Assembly: GCA_018241765.1 (NCBI GenBank)
Contig: JAFEDD010000014.1
Coordinates: 1-53,676 of the forward strand
Direction of reading: 5' to 3'
DNA: 53,676 nucleotides
From: Pseudomonadota bacterium
Lineage (GTDB): Bacteria > Pseudomonadota > Gammaproteobacteria > Burkholderiales > Casimicrobiaceae
This document shows, piece by piece, positions 25,076-34,615 of the stretch. The notes under the pieces were generated by a model, which saw nothing but the letters and a program-made list of their open reading frames with translations, was not told the origin of the DNA and searched no databases. Position numbers and translations under genes: made by a program. How positions within the stretch are numbered: position 1 is the first letter of the stretch; each line of letters starts with the position of its first letter.

Positions 25076-25626
25076 TCAGGGCACACGAGAGCCACGTTGC
25101 GCGCGCGCTCGAGGAAATGCTCGAGCGGTAGGGTCACGCGTCCGGCGATCTTCGCCTGATCGTCCCAGCGGCGCAGGCGCAAGGCCTCGGTGGCGCCCGG
25201 CAACGCTAGAAAGGCGCTCGCCTCGTCACCGGTGAACGCCCCGCCCTGCAGCGCGAGGCTGCGCATGGAGTCATCGGAGAGCGTCGCTCGATAGCCATCA
25301 TCGATGGCGCAGAGGTAGCGCTTGGCATCGACGTGCAGCTTGATCGGATCGAGCACACGGGCATCGAAGAGTCCGCGCAGCGGCCCGAGCGCGCGATATT
25401 GATGCTGATCGTCGACACCCTGCAACGTCGGCGTCGCACCCAGATCGTGCACGAGGTGCCCAAGGTCGTGCAAGAGCGCCGCCGTCACCAGCGCATCGCT
25501 GGCGCCTTCGGCCTCGGCGAGCGCGGCCGTCTGCAACGCATGCTCGAGTTGCGTGACCGGCTCGCCAGCGTATTGCTCGTGCCCGCGCCGCGCGAAGAGA
25601 TCGGCAATCCCGTCGAAATCGAGCAC
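25072..25626 (-). CDS. PhnZ-like HD-domain protein of phosphonate operons
   Basis: This 184-residue protein is the HD-domain protein associated with phosphonate degradation operons. It keeps residues that matter in PhnZ, the di-iron oxygenase that converts (R)-2-amino-1-hydroxyethylphosphonate to glycine and phosphate: Tyr19 and Glu22 in QYAGE, His29, His53-Asp54, His75, His98, Lys102 in AKRYL, and Asp155/Asp156 in RRWDDQAK. A strong ribosome binding site (GGAG, seven bases) precedes the GTG. It lies 3 nt after phnY. The usual partner, the AEP alpha-hydroxylating Fe(II)/2-oxoglutarate enzyme, is not in the window, so its substrate must come from elsewhere or differ. Confidence 0.85.
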   Translation of the reverse strand: MLDFDGIADLFARRGHEQYAGEPVTQLEHALQTAALAEAEGASDALVTAALLHDLGHLVHDLGATPTLQGVDDQHQYRALGPLRGLFDARVLDPIKLHVDAKRYLCAIDDGYRATLSDDSMRSLALQGGAFTGDEASAFLALPGATEALRLRRWDDQAKIAGRVTLPLEHFLERARNVALVCPE

Positions 25627-25629
25627 CGA

Positions 25630-27090
25630 TCAACTCCAGGGCAGGGTGTAGGTCTTCAGGTTGGTGAAGCTCTTCATGGCTTCCTGCACCCCTTCCTTGT
25701 AGCCCAGGCCGGAGTCCTTGATGCCGCCGAACGGTGTCAGCTCGAGGCGATAGCCCGGCACCTCGCGGATGTTGACGGTGCCGACGTCGAGCTCGCTGAC
25801 GAAGCGCGTGATGTAGTCGAGGCGGTTGGTGCAGACCGAGCTCGACAGCCCGAACGCGGTCCCGTTCGAGATGCGAATGGCGTCCGCGATGTCACGGAAC
25901 GCGATGATCGGCGACACCGGGCCGAAGGTTTCCTCGCGCACGACGGTCATCGCCGGGTCGACGCGATCGATGACGGTCGGCGAATAGAGCGCGCCACGGC
26001 GTTCGTTGCCGACCAGCAGGCGTGCGCCCTGCGTCACCGCTTCGTTGACGCGCGCCTCGAACAGTCGCGCGGCCGGCTCGTCGATGACGGTGCCCATGTC
26101 CACCGCCGCATCCGAGGGGTCGCCGTAGCTCCAGGCGCGGGTTTTCGCGACGACCTGCTCGGTGAACCGGTCGAGCACCGCCTCGTGCACCAGCATGCGC
26201 TTGACCGCCGTGCATCGCTGGCCACTGTTCTTGTACGACCCCTGCACGGCCAGTGTCGACGCTTCATCGATGTCGGCATCCTCCATGACGATGATCGGAT
26301 CGTTGCCGCCCAGTTCGAGCACCACACGCCGATAGCCGGCCGTGCGCGCGATGTACTTGCCGATGGCAACGCCACCGGTGAACGTGATCAGATCGACGTG
26401 TTCGTTGGTCAAGAGTTCGTCGGCAATCTCGCGCGGGTCGCCGGTGACGATCGACAGCATTTCCGGCGGCAACCCCGCTTCGTAGAGGAAGTCAGCGAGC
26501 AAAATGGCCGAGAACGGCACCTTCTCGGAGGGCTTCAGCACCATGCGGTTGTTGGTGGCAACACTGGGCACCACCTTGTGCGCGACCTGATTCATCGGGT
26601 GGTTGAACGGCGTGATGGCGCTGATGACGCCAAGCAGCGGGGCGCGCTGCGTGAACACGCGCCGGCGCTTGCCGTGATGCGTCAGGTCGCAGCTGAAAAT
26701 CTGCCCGTCGTCGCGCAACGCTTCGTTGGCACCGAACAGAAAGACATCGCTCACGCGCCCTGCTTCGTAGAGCGCATCTTTTATGCAAAGCCCGGCCTCG
26801 GCGCAGATCAGCGCCGCGACTTCGGCCTTGCGTCGCTCGGCGATGGCCGCCGCACGGTTGAGGATGGCAGCGCGCTCGTAGCGGCTCAGGTTGGGCTTGT
26901 AGCGCCGGCTGACCGCAAAGGCGTCGCGGATTTCTTCGACCGTCGCCTTCGGTACGGACCCGATGGTTTCCCCGGTGTAGGGGTTGTGTACCGCGATGAC
27001 GCGATCGCCGCTGCGATCGGCCCCGATGCGCTTGCCGTGGATGCGCATCGCGTTCAGATGGTGATCGAGGATGTACTGCTGGATGCTCAT
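25630..27090 (-). CDS. phnY: Phosphonoacetaldehyde dehydrogenase
   Basis: This 486-residue NAD-dependent aldehyde dehydrogenase should oxidise phosphonoacetaldehyde to phosphonoacetate. It has VVLELGGNDP with the general-base Glu and SGQRCTAVKR with the catalytic Cys. The Arg just before the Cys, the His in ITPFNHPMN, and the Arg in PGYRLELTPFGG match the phosphonate-binding residues known for Sinorhizobium PhnY. These set it apart from the second aldehyde dehydrogenase at 37220. I start at the ATG at 27090; a TTG at 27108 is possible. It lies between phnA and the PhnZ-like gene. Confidence 0.92.
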   Translation of the reverse strand: MSIQQYILDHHLNAMRIHGKRIGADRSGDRVIAVHNPYTGETIGSVPKATVEEIRDAFAVSRRYKPNLSRYERAAILNRAAAIAERRKAEVAALICAEAGLCIKDALYEAGRVSDVFLFGANEALRDDGQIFSCDLTHHGKRRRVFTQRAPLLGVISAITPFNHPMNQVAHKVVPSVATNNRMVLKPSEKVPFSAILLADFLYEAGLPPEMLSIVTGDPREIADELLTNEHVDLITFTGGVAIGKYIARTAGYRRVVLELGGNDPIIVMEDADIDEASTLAVQGSYKNSGQRCTAVKRMLVHEAVLDRFTEQVVAKTRAWSYGDPSDAAVDMGTVIDEPAARLFEARVNEAVTQGARLLVGNERRGALYSPTVIDRVDPAMTVVREETFGPVSPIIAFRDIADAIRISNGTAFGLSSSVCTNRLDYITRFVSELDVGTVNIREVPGYRLELTPFGGIKDSGLGYKEGVQEAMKSFTNLKTYTLPWS

Positions 27091-27144
27091 GACGTGTCGG
27101 AAAGGCAAGAGGGAGGACGGCGTTGGCGCCGCGGTGTCGCAGTC

Positions 27145-28407
<1,263 letters not shown>

Positions 28408-29184
28408 TCAGGCCACCCGCTTTTCACGGTTGGCGACGGTTTCGGGTCCGCGCGTCTGACGGCGCAGGTCGTTCGCGATGGTGCGCTCCTTGCTCTCCAT
28501 CACGTGGTCATACATGGCGCGACCGGCGGCCTCAGGGTCGCCCGAGGCGATCGCCTTCAGGATCTGGCGATGCTCACCCGCAGAGATCGGCATCAGCCAG
28601 CCATCGGCAAGGTTCAGGCGACGAAACAGCGCCAGTTCCTTGATGAGCTTGCGATAGATCGCGGTGAGCTTGCGGTTGCCCGCCATCTCGACCAGACGAT
28701 CATGGAATTTCAGGTTGAGCAGGTGATAGGTGCGCGTGTCACCCGACTTCACCGCCCGCTCCATCGCATCGACGAGCGATTTGATTTCCTTGTGCTGCGC
28801 TGTCGTCAACGATTTCGCCAACTGGCGACCGACCAGTTCATCCATCGCCGCGCGCAGATCGAATATCTCGATCGCCTCATCGATCGGGATGTCGCGCACG
28901 AAGACGCCACGATTCTTCTCCGTGCGTACGAGCCCCGCCTCGTCGAGCATGCGAAAGGCTTCACGGATGGGCCCGCGCGAAACGCCCATCTTCTCCGCCA
29001 GTGCCGTTTCGACCAGCTTGGTGCCGGGCGCGTATTCGCCAGCGAGAATCGCGCGCTCGATGTCTTGCTGGACAAGCACGGTGAGCGAGCTCGTCTGCAG
29101 CAAAGCGATCGTGGCCAGCGAATCGGCCGTGATCGACGCCACGGCAGGCGGCAGCACCGGCGGGAGCACTTCAGCGGTCGCCAT
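28408..29184 (-). CDS. GntR (FadR-type) phosphonate utilisation regulator
   Basis: This 258-residue regulator has a GntR winged helix (about 35-105: VLVQQDIERAILAGEYAPGTKLVETALAEKMGVSRGPIREAFRML) and a FCD-type helical ligand domain (DLRAAMDELVGR, LLNLKFHDRLVEMAGN, EHRQILKAIASGD) that normally binds a metal and small acid. It matches the phosphonate-associated GntR group of Burkholderia-type operons. It starts the leftward operon and is divergent from the transporter operon. The inverted repeats at 29251-29298 are its likely operator, so it probably represses both directions and its own gene. A pathway intermediate would be the inducer (inference). Confidence 0.9.
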   Translation of the reverse strand: MATAEVLPPVLPPAVASITADSLATIALLQTSSLTVLVQQDIERAILAGEYAPGTKLVETALAEKMGVSRGPIREAFRMLDEAGLVRTEKNRGVFVRDIPIDEAIEIFDLRAAMDELVGRQLAKSLTTAQHKEIKSLVDAMERAVKSGDTRTYHLLNLKFHDRLVEMAGNRKLTAIYRKLIKELALFRRLNLADGWLMPISAGEHRQILKAIASGDPEAAGRAMYDHVMESKERTIANDLRRQTRGPETVANREKRVA

Positions 29185-29242
29185 GGTGGCGACGACAGCG
29201 CGGATTGGTGGGGGCGAGTCGCGGTACGGAGTTCATGGCACC

Positions 29243-29271
29243 ATTTAAGCGGGTTGTCACAAAATTGTCAA
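29243..29271 (-). promoter_or_regulatory. Promoter of the leftward regulator-phnA-phnY operon
   Basis: On the minus strand a perfect -35 (TTGACA, plus-strand 29266-29271) is followed by exactly 17 nt and TTAAAT (29243-29248) as -10. The -35 lies inside the ATTGTCAACAAT palindrome. The predicted start is about 50 nt upstream of the regulator's ATG. Confidence 0.68.
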
Positions 29272-29298
29272 CAATCTGCAAAAAACAATTGACAACCC
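29251..29298. promoter_or_regulatory. Candidate GntR operator in the divergent phosphonate promoter
   Basis: GGGTTGTCA at 29251-29259 and TGACAACCC at 29290-29298 form a perfect 9-bp inverted repeat with 30 nt between. In the gap lies ATTGTCAACAAT (29264-29275), a palindrome with 5-bp arms. Thus three TTGTCA/TGACAA-type sites overlap both promoter -35 boxes. FadR-type GntR proteins bind such TTGT..ACAA palindromes, so this should be the binding site of the regulator encoded at 28408. Confidence 0.65.
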
Positions 29299-29318
29299 AT
29301 GACCGCTACGGATAAAAG
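29289..29318 (+). promoter_or_regulatory. Promoter of the rightward AEP transport operon
   Basis: A perfect -35 (TTGACA, 29289-29294) is followed by 17-18 nt and ATAAAA/TAAAAG (29312-29318) as -10. The right arm of the operator (TGACAACCC) covers the -35, so repressor binding would block it. The binding-protein gene starts at 29482, leaving a ~155-nt leader with no recognised riboswitch. Confidence 0.65.
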
Positions 29319-29481
29319 TTGCGTACGACGGCGCGAGGGGACGTACCTGCGGATATCGATTCCGCGTTCACGCTCCAGCTGGGGAAAGGTGTACAAGAAT
29401 GAGGACGAACAGTCCCGCCGCCATTCCCGGCGTTGTCACGAGACTGCAATCGCCATGCTTGTTTTCAAAAGGAGCCATCCC

Positions 29482-30519
29482 ATGCGTTTACCCGACCTGT
29501 TCCGCCTCGGCGCCATCGCGAGCGCCGTCGCCTTTGCGTCCCTCGGATATGCCCAAAAAACCCAACTGACGGTCTACACCGCGCTCGAAACCGATCAGAT
29601 CAAGGCCTACGAGCAGGGGTTCTACAAGGCCGTGCCGGATATCGAGATCAAGTGGGTGCGCGATTCGACCGGCGTCGTCACCGCCAAACTGCTCGCCGAG
29701 AAGGCCAACCCGCAGGCTGACGTCATCTGGGGTGTGGCCGCATCGAGCCTCGCGCTGCTCGACCAGCAGGGCATGCTCGACCCCTACGCGCCCGCCAACC
29801 TCGCCGCCATCGCGCCGCAATACCGCGACCCGAAGAACCCGCCGGCGTGGTGGGGCATGGATGTCTACGGCGCGACCATTTGCTACAACACGGTCGAGGG
29901 AAAGAAGAAGAACGTTCCCAAGCCAGAATCCTGGGCCGACCTCCTGAAGCCGGCGTACAAGGGACAAATCGTGATGCCGAACCCGGCGTCCTCCGGCACC
30001 GGCTACTTCGACGTCGTCGCATGGCTCCAAATGATGGGCGACGACAACGGCAAGGGCGGCGGCTGGAAGTACATGGACAGCCTGCACGACAACATCGCGC
30101 AGTACACGCACTCCGGCTCCAAGCCTTGCAACATGGCCGCCGCCGGTGAATACGTGGTCGGCATCACGTTCGAATATCGCGGCCACAAGAACAAGGCGCA
30201 GGGCGCGCCGATCGATCTGGTGTTCCCGAAGGAGGGGCTGGGATGGGATCTCGAATCCTTCGCCATCCACAAAGGCACCAAGAAACTCGCGGCCGCAAAG
30301 AAGCTCGCCGACTGGGCCTCGAGCAAGGACGCGATGGCGCTCTACGGCAAGAACTTCGCGGTGACGGCGCAACCGGGCGTGGCCGAGAAACTCGCCAATA
30401 TCCCGGCCGACTATGAGTCGCGCCTGATCAAGATGAACTTCAACTACGCGGCAGCCAACCGCGAGCGCATCCTCGCCGAGTGGAACAAGCGCTACGACGT
30501 GAAGTCGGAGAAGAAGTAA
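29482..30519 (+). CDS. 2-aminoethylphosphonate ABC transporter substrate-binding protein
   Basis: The 345-residue protein has a signal peptide (cleavage after GYA near residue 27) and the fold of iron/AEP-type family 1 binding proteins: LTVYTALETDQIKAYEQGF, WVRDSTGVVTAKLLAEK, ADVIWGVAASSLALLDQQGML and MPNPASSGTGYFDVVAWLQMMG. These match the binding protein of the PhnSTU2-type AEP importers in Burkholderia. It should capture AEP in the periplasm. GGAG seven bases before the ATG at 29482 fixes the start; longer in-frame starts hide the signal peptide. It is the first gene of the rightward operon. Confidence 0.9.
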   Translation: MRLPDLFRLGAIASAVAFASLGYAQKTQLTVYTALETDQIKAYEQGFYKAVPDIEIKWVRDSTGVVTAKLLAEKANPQADVIWGVAASSLALLDQQGMLDPYAPANLAAIAPQYRDPKNPPAWWGMDVYGATICYNTVEGKKKNVPKPESWADLLKPAYKGQIVMPNPASSGTGYFDVVAWLQMMGDDNGKGGGWKYMDSLHDNIAQYTHSGSKPCNMAAAGEYVVGITFEYRGHKNKAQGAPIDLVFPKEGLGWDLESFAIHKGTKKLAAAKKLADWASSKDAMALYGKNFAVTAQPGVAEKLANIPADYESRLIKMNFNYAAANRERILAEWNKRYDVKSEKK

Positions 30520-30604
30520 CCGAAGCCCATGCACCGCGGCCGCGCGACCTGCGTGCGGCCGCAGTGAGGTCTTGCTCCGCCACTCCACCGAACATCGCTG
30601 CCCG

Positions 30605-31684
30605 ATGACTGCCGATCCGTTTCTCTCGCTGCGCAACATCTACAAGACGTTCGGCAGCTTCACCGCCCTGTCCCAGATCAACCTCGATATCGCACGCGGC
30701 GAGTTCATCTGCTTCCTCGGCCCCTCGGGTTGCGGCAAGACGACGCTCTTGCGCATCATCGCCGGACTCGAAACGCAGAGCTCGGGCACGCTGACGCAAG
30801 GCGGGCGAGACATCTCGCGCCTGCCTCCGGCCGAGCGCGACTACGGCATCGTCTTTCAGAGCTACGCGCTGTTCCCCAACCTCACCGTCGCCGCCAACGT
30901 CGCCTATGGCCTCGTCAACCGCAAGACGCCGCGCGCCCAGGTCGAGGCCCGCGTCAGCGAGCTGGTGAAACTGGTCAGACTGCCGGGCAGCGAGGGCAAG
31001 TATCCAAGCCAGCTCTCGGGCGGGCAGCAACAACGCATCGCGCTCGCTCGCGCGCTCGCGACGTCGCCCGGTCTGCTGTTGCTCGATGAGCCGCTCTCCG
31101 CGCTCGACGCGCTCGAGCGCGTCCGGTTGCGCCAGGAAATCCGGGCGCTTCAGCAAAAGCTCGGCATCACCACGATCATGGTGACGCACGACCAGGAAGA
31201 GGCGCTCTCCATTGCCGATCGCATCGTGGTCATGAACCACGGCGTCATCGAACAAGTGGGCACCGCGCTCGAGGTGTATCGCGAGCCGGCGACGCCATTC
31301 GTGGCCGATTTCGTCGGCAAGGTCAATGTGCTGCCCGGCCGCCTCGAAGGCGAGCACCTGCACGTCGGCAGCTTCCGGCTGCCGGCGCGTGAGCGCGTCG
31401 ACACCGCCCGTGACGTGAAGATCTATCTGCGCCCCGAGGATGTCCTCGCGCGCCCCGCCGTCAGCGGAGCCGGCTTCGCAGCGGACGATCCGCACATGTT
31501 CGAGGCGGTCATCGAAAAGATCGAATTTCTCGGCTCGTTCTGCCACGTGCACGTGCGCAGTGACGCCTTCCACCCGCACCGGCTGATCGTCTACCTCTCA
31601 CTCAATTTCCTGAGCGAACAGTCGCTCGCCGTTGATTCTCCGCTCCGGCTACGCCTGATGCCCGAGCGCATGCGCGTGTTCTAA
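30605..31684 (+). CDS. 2-aminoethylphosphonate ABC transporter ATP-binding protein
   Basis: The 359-residue ATPase has a Walker A GPSGCGKTT, Q-loop SYALFPNLTV, signature LSGGQQQRIALARAL, Walker B LLLLDEPLSALD and a switch His in MVTHDQEEAL. After ~235 residues a TOBE-type domain follows (FVGKVNVLPGRL, IYLRPEDV), typical of iron/AEP/spermidine importers. It energises the fused permease encoded next, 17 nt downstream. I use the ATG at 30605; a TTG at 30572 has GAGGT only one base away and is unlikely. Confidence 0.92.
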   Translation: MTADPFLSLRNIYKTFGSFTALSQINLDIARGEFICFLGPSGCGKTTLLRIIAGLETQSSGTLTQGGRDISRLPPAERDYGIVFQSYALFPNLTVAANVAYGLVNRKTPRAQVEARVSELVKLVRLPGSEGKYPSQLSGGQQQRIALARALATSPGLLLLDEPLSALDALERVRLRQEIRALQQKLGITTIMVTHDQEEALSIADRIVVMNHGVIEQVGTALEVYREPATPFVADFVGKVNVLPGRLEGEHLHVGSFRLPARERVDTARDVKIYLRPEDVLARPAVSGAGFAADDPHMFEAVIEKIEFLGSFCHVHVRSDAFHPHRLIVYLSLNFLSEQSLAVDSPLRLRLMPERMRVF

Positions 31685-31701
31685 CTAACCGCCGCCCGTT
31701 C

Positions 31702-33417
31702 ATGGAAGCCTCTCTGTCCCTCGCTGCGGCGCCCGTTCGCCAGAAGACCCATTGGACCGAGCGCATCGCGCACGTGGTGCTCGCCGGCATCGCGCTGGTG
31801 CTGCTGTGCTTTCTGGCGATGCCGCTGGCGGCGATTCTCGTCAAATCGGTGCAAGGCAAGGACGGCGAACTGGTGTGGTTCGCACACTTCATCGACTACG
31901 CCCGCACGCCATCGCTGTTCAGCAGCCTGTGGAACAGCATCTGGGTGTCGGGCCTGGTCACCTTGATCACCGTCCCTCTCGCTTTCATCTTTGCCTATGC
32001 GCTTCACCGCTCGTGCATGCCGTTCAAGAAACTGCTGCGCGGCATCACGCTGATTCCGCTCCTCGCGCCGTCGCTGCTGTCGGCGATCTCGCTGATCTAC
32101 TGGTTTGGCAATCAGGGCGTGCTGAAGTCACTGCTGCAGGCGCTCGGCTTCGATCAGATCTACGGCGCCGTCGGCATCGTGTTTGCCGAGTGCTTTGCCA
32201 CCTTTCCGCACGCGCTGATGATTCTCGTCACCGCGCTCACGCTGGCCGATGCACGGCTCTATGAAGCGGCGGACGCGCTCGGCACCAGCAAGCTGCGCAA
32301 GTTCTTCACCGTGACCCTGCCCGGCGCCAAGTACGGCATCATCTCGGCGGCACTGGTCACCTTCACGTTGGTCATCACCGACTTCGGCATCCCGAAGGTG
32401 ATTGGCGGCAGCTTCAACGTGCTGGCCACCGATGTGTTCAAGCTCGTCATCGGCCAGCAAGACTTCGCCAAAGGCGCCGTCGTCGCCATCTTGCTGCTGT
32501 GCCCGGCGGTGCTCACCTTCGCGGTGGATCACTTCGTGAGCCGCAAACAAACGGCGATGCTCACGGCGCGCGCCGTTCCCTTCCGACCGCGCCCATCACG
32601 GGGGTTCGACGCGCTGATGACGGGCTACTGCGTCTTCATCGCGATCATGATGCTGGCCATGCTCGGCATGGCGATCTTCGCTTCGTTCGCGACGTTCTGG
32701 CCGTACAACCTGACGCCAAGCCTCAAGCACTACATCTACGGCCTCATCGACAACGAGGTCGCCGAGGGCTTCGTCAACAGCCTGAAGATGGCGTTTGGTA
32801 CGGCAACCTTTGGCACCGCCATGGTGTTCCTCGGCGCCTATCTGCTGGCGAAGACGAAGGGCGCATCGTGGGTTCGCACACCGGTGCGCCTGCTCGCGAT
32901 GCTGCCCATGGCGGTTCCCGGCCTCGTCCTCGGCCTCGGCTACATCTTCTTCTTCAACGCGCCGGAGAACCCGCTGAACGGGCTCTACCACACGATCACG
33001 CTGCTCACGCTGTGCACCATCGTGCACTTCTACACGACGGGGCACCTCACGGCGAGCACCGCGCTGAAGTCGCTCGACGACGAGTTCGAGGCGGTCGGCG
33101 CTTCGCTGAAAGTCCCCTGGTACAAGACCTTCTTCCGCGTCACGCTGCCGATCTGCTCACCCGCCCTGGTCGACATCGCGCGCTATTTTTTCGTCAATGC
33201 GATGACGACCATCTCGGCCGTCGTCTTCCTCTATTCGCCGGAGACCAAGGTCGCCTCGATCGCCATCCTGAACATGGACGAAGCGGGCGAGATCAGTCCG
33301 GCGGCCGCGATGGCGGTGTTGATCGCTGCAACCTGCGCGGTCGGCACGCTGCTCTTTTCCGCGCTTGGCTGGTGGGTGGATCGTCGTGCCCAGGCGTGGC
33401 GCACGAGTTCACGTTAG
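31702..33417 (+). CDS. 2-aminoethylphosphonate ABC transporter permease, fused dimer
   Basis: This 571-residue protein carries two complete permease units in one chain, each with about six helices. Both have EAA loops: EAADALGTSKLRKFFTVTLP in the first half and AVGASLKVPWYKTFFRVTLP in the second. This fusion is the PhnU2 type of AEP importer and removes the need for a separate PhnV. It forms the inner-membrane channel for the binding protein and ATPase encoded upstream. It begins 17 nt after the ATPase gene, and phnW follows after 9 nt, so all four are one operon. Confidence 0.92.
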   Translation: MEASLSLAAAPVRQKTHWTERIAHVVLAGIALVLLCFLAMPLAAILVKSVQGKDGELVWFAHFIDYARTPSLFSSLWNSIWVSGLVTLITVPLAFIFAYALHRSCMPFKKLLRGITLIPLLAPSLLSAISLIYWFGNQGVLKSLLQALGFDQIYGAVGIVFAECFATFPHALMILVTALTLADARLYEAADALGTSKLRKFFTVTLPGAKYGIISAALVTFTLVITDFGIPKVIGGSFNVLATDVFKLVIGQQDFAKGAVVAILLLCPAVLTFAVDHFVSRKQTAMLTARAVPFRPRPSRGFDALMTGYCVFIAIMMLAMLGMAIFASFATFWPYNLTPSLKHYIYGLIDNEVAEGFVNSLKMAFGTATFGTAMVFLGAYLLAKTKGASWVRTPVRLLAMLPMAVPGLVLGLGYIFFFNAPENPLNGLYHTITLLTLCTIVHFYTTGHLTASTALKSLDDEFEAVGASLKVPWYKTFFRVTLPICSPALVDIARYFFVNAMTTISAVVFLYSPETKVASIAILNMDEAGEISPAAAMAVLIAATCAVGTLLFSALGWWVDRRAQAWRTSSR

Positions 33418-33426
33418 GAGTACCCG

Positions 33427-34548
33427 ATGGACCGCGACCACATTTTGCTGACCCCAGGACCGCTGACAACCACCTTGCAGACCAAGCTCGCGATGCTGCG
33501 CGACTGGGGCTCGTGGGATGGCGCCTTCAATGCCGTCACCGCGCGCGTCCGCAAGAGCCTGCTCGCCATCGTGCACGGCGAGGACTCGCACGTCGTGGTG
33601 CCGTTGCAGGGCAGCGGCACGTTCAGCGTCGAGGCGGCAGTTGCGACGCTGGTGCCGCGCGATGGACACGTGCTGGTGCTCGACAACGGCGCCTACTGCA
33701 AGCGCGCGGCCCGGCTGACCTCGATGATGGATCGGCGCTGCACGGTGCTCCCCTTTGCCGATCACGAGGCGGTGTCGCCTGCGGCGGTGCGCCAGGCGCT
33801 CGTCAACGATTCCAGCATCACGCACGTCGTGCTGATCCATTGCGAGACCGGCGCCGGTGTGCTCAACCCCTTGCAGGAGGTGGCCGGCCTCTGCGCCGAA
33901 CATGGCCGCGGCCTCATCATCGATGCCATGAGTTCGTTCGGCGCCATTCCGATCGACGCCCGCAGCACCCGCTTCGATGCCCTCATCGCTGCCAGCGGCA
34001 AATGCCTGGAGGGCGTACCCGGCATGGGTTTCGTGTTCATCCGCAAGGCCGTGCTCGATGCCTGCGCCGGACGCAGCCAATCGCTGGCGATGGATCTCCA
34101 TGACCAATACGTCTACATGGAGAAGACGGGCCAGTGGCGCTTCACACCGCCCACCCACGTCGTCGTCGCCCTCGCCGAGGCAATCGCGCAGTTCGAGGCC
34201 GAAGGCGGTCAGAGCGCCCGTCTGGCGCGATACACGCAGAACTTCCGCACGCTCGTCGACGGCATGGCTGCGCTCGGCTTCAAGCCCTTCCTCGCGCCCG
34301 ACATTCAAGCGCCGATCATCGTCACCTTTCACGCCCCGGCGCACCCCAACTACGACTTCAAGCGCTTCTACGAAGCGGCCAAGGCGCACGGCTTCATCCT
34401 CTATCCGGGCAAGCTCACGCAGGTCGAGACTTTCCGCGTCGGCTGCATCGGCGCCATCACGGCCGTCGAAATGGAACAGGCAGTGCACGCCGTGGCGCTC
34501 GCGCTGAAGGATCTCGGCATTCCGTCCGGCGTCCCCGCTGGCGGGTGA
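33427..34548 (+). CDS. phnW: 2-aminoethylphosphonate--pyruvate transaminase
   Basis: PhnW transfers the amino group of AEP to pyruvate, giving phosphonoacetaldehyde and L-alanine. The 373-residue protein starts with [10 protein letters not shown], has [23 protein letters not shown] for the phosphate cup, [12 protein letters not shown] with the PLP-pyridine Asp, and [13 protein letters not shown] with the Schiff-base Lys. All match PhnW of the aspartate aminotransferase superfamily class V. AGGAG lies before the ATG. Phosphonoacetaldehyde from this step feeds phnY and phnA of the divergent operon; no phosphonatase (phnX) is in the window. Confidence 0.95.
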   Translation: MDRDHILLTPGPLTTTLQTKLAMLRDWGSWDGAFNAVTARVRKSLLAIVHGEDSHVVVPLQGSGTFSVEAAVATLVPRDGHVLVLDNGAYCKRAARLTSMMDRRCTVLPFADHEAVSPAAVRQALVNDSSITHVVLIHCETGAGVLNPLQEVAGLCAEHGRGLIIDAMSSFGAIPIDARSTRFDALIAASGKCLEGVPGMGFVFIRKAVLDACAGRSQSLAMDLHDQYVYMEKTGQWRFTPPTHVVVALAEAIAQFEAEGGQSARLARYTQNFRTLVDGMAALGFKPFLAPDIQAPIIVTFHAPAHPNYDFKRFYEAAKAHGFILYPGKLTQVETFRVGCIGAITAVEMEQAVHAVALALKDLGIPSGVPAGG

Positions 34549-34615
34549 TGCACCCGACCGCCGCCCGCCCTGCCCGCCCCGCGTCACCGACGAACCCCTC
34601 GCAAACCATTCCACC

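Noticed and set aside
29319-29481. Riboswitch in the leader of the transporter operon.
   Set aside because: No conserved aptamer pattern or terminator/antiterminator pair could be recognised in the ~155-nt leader.
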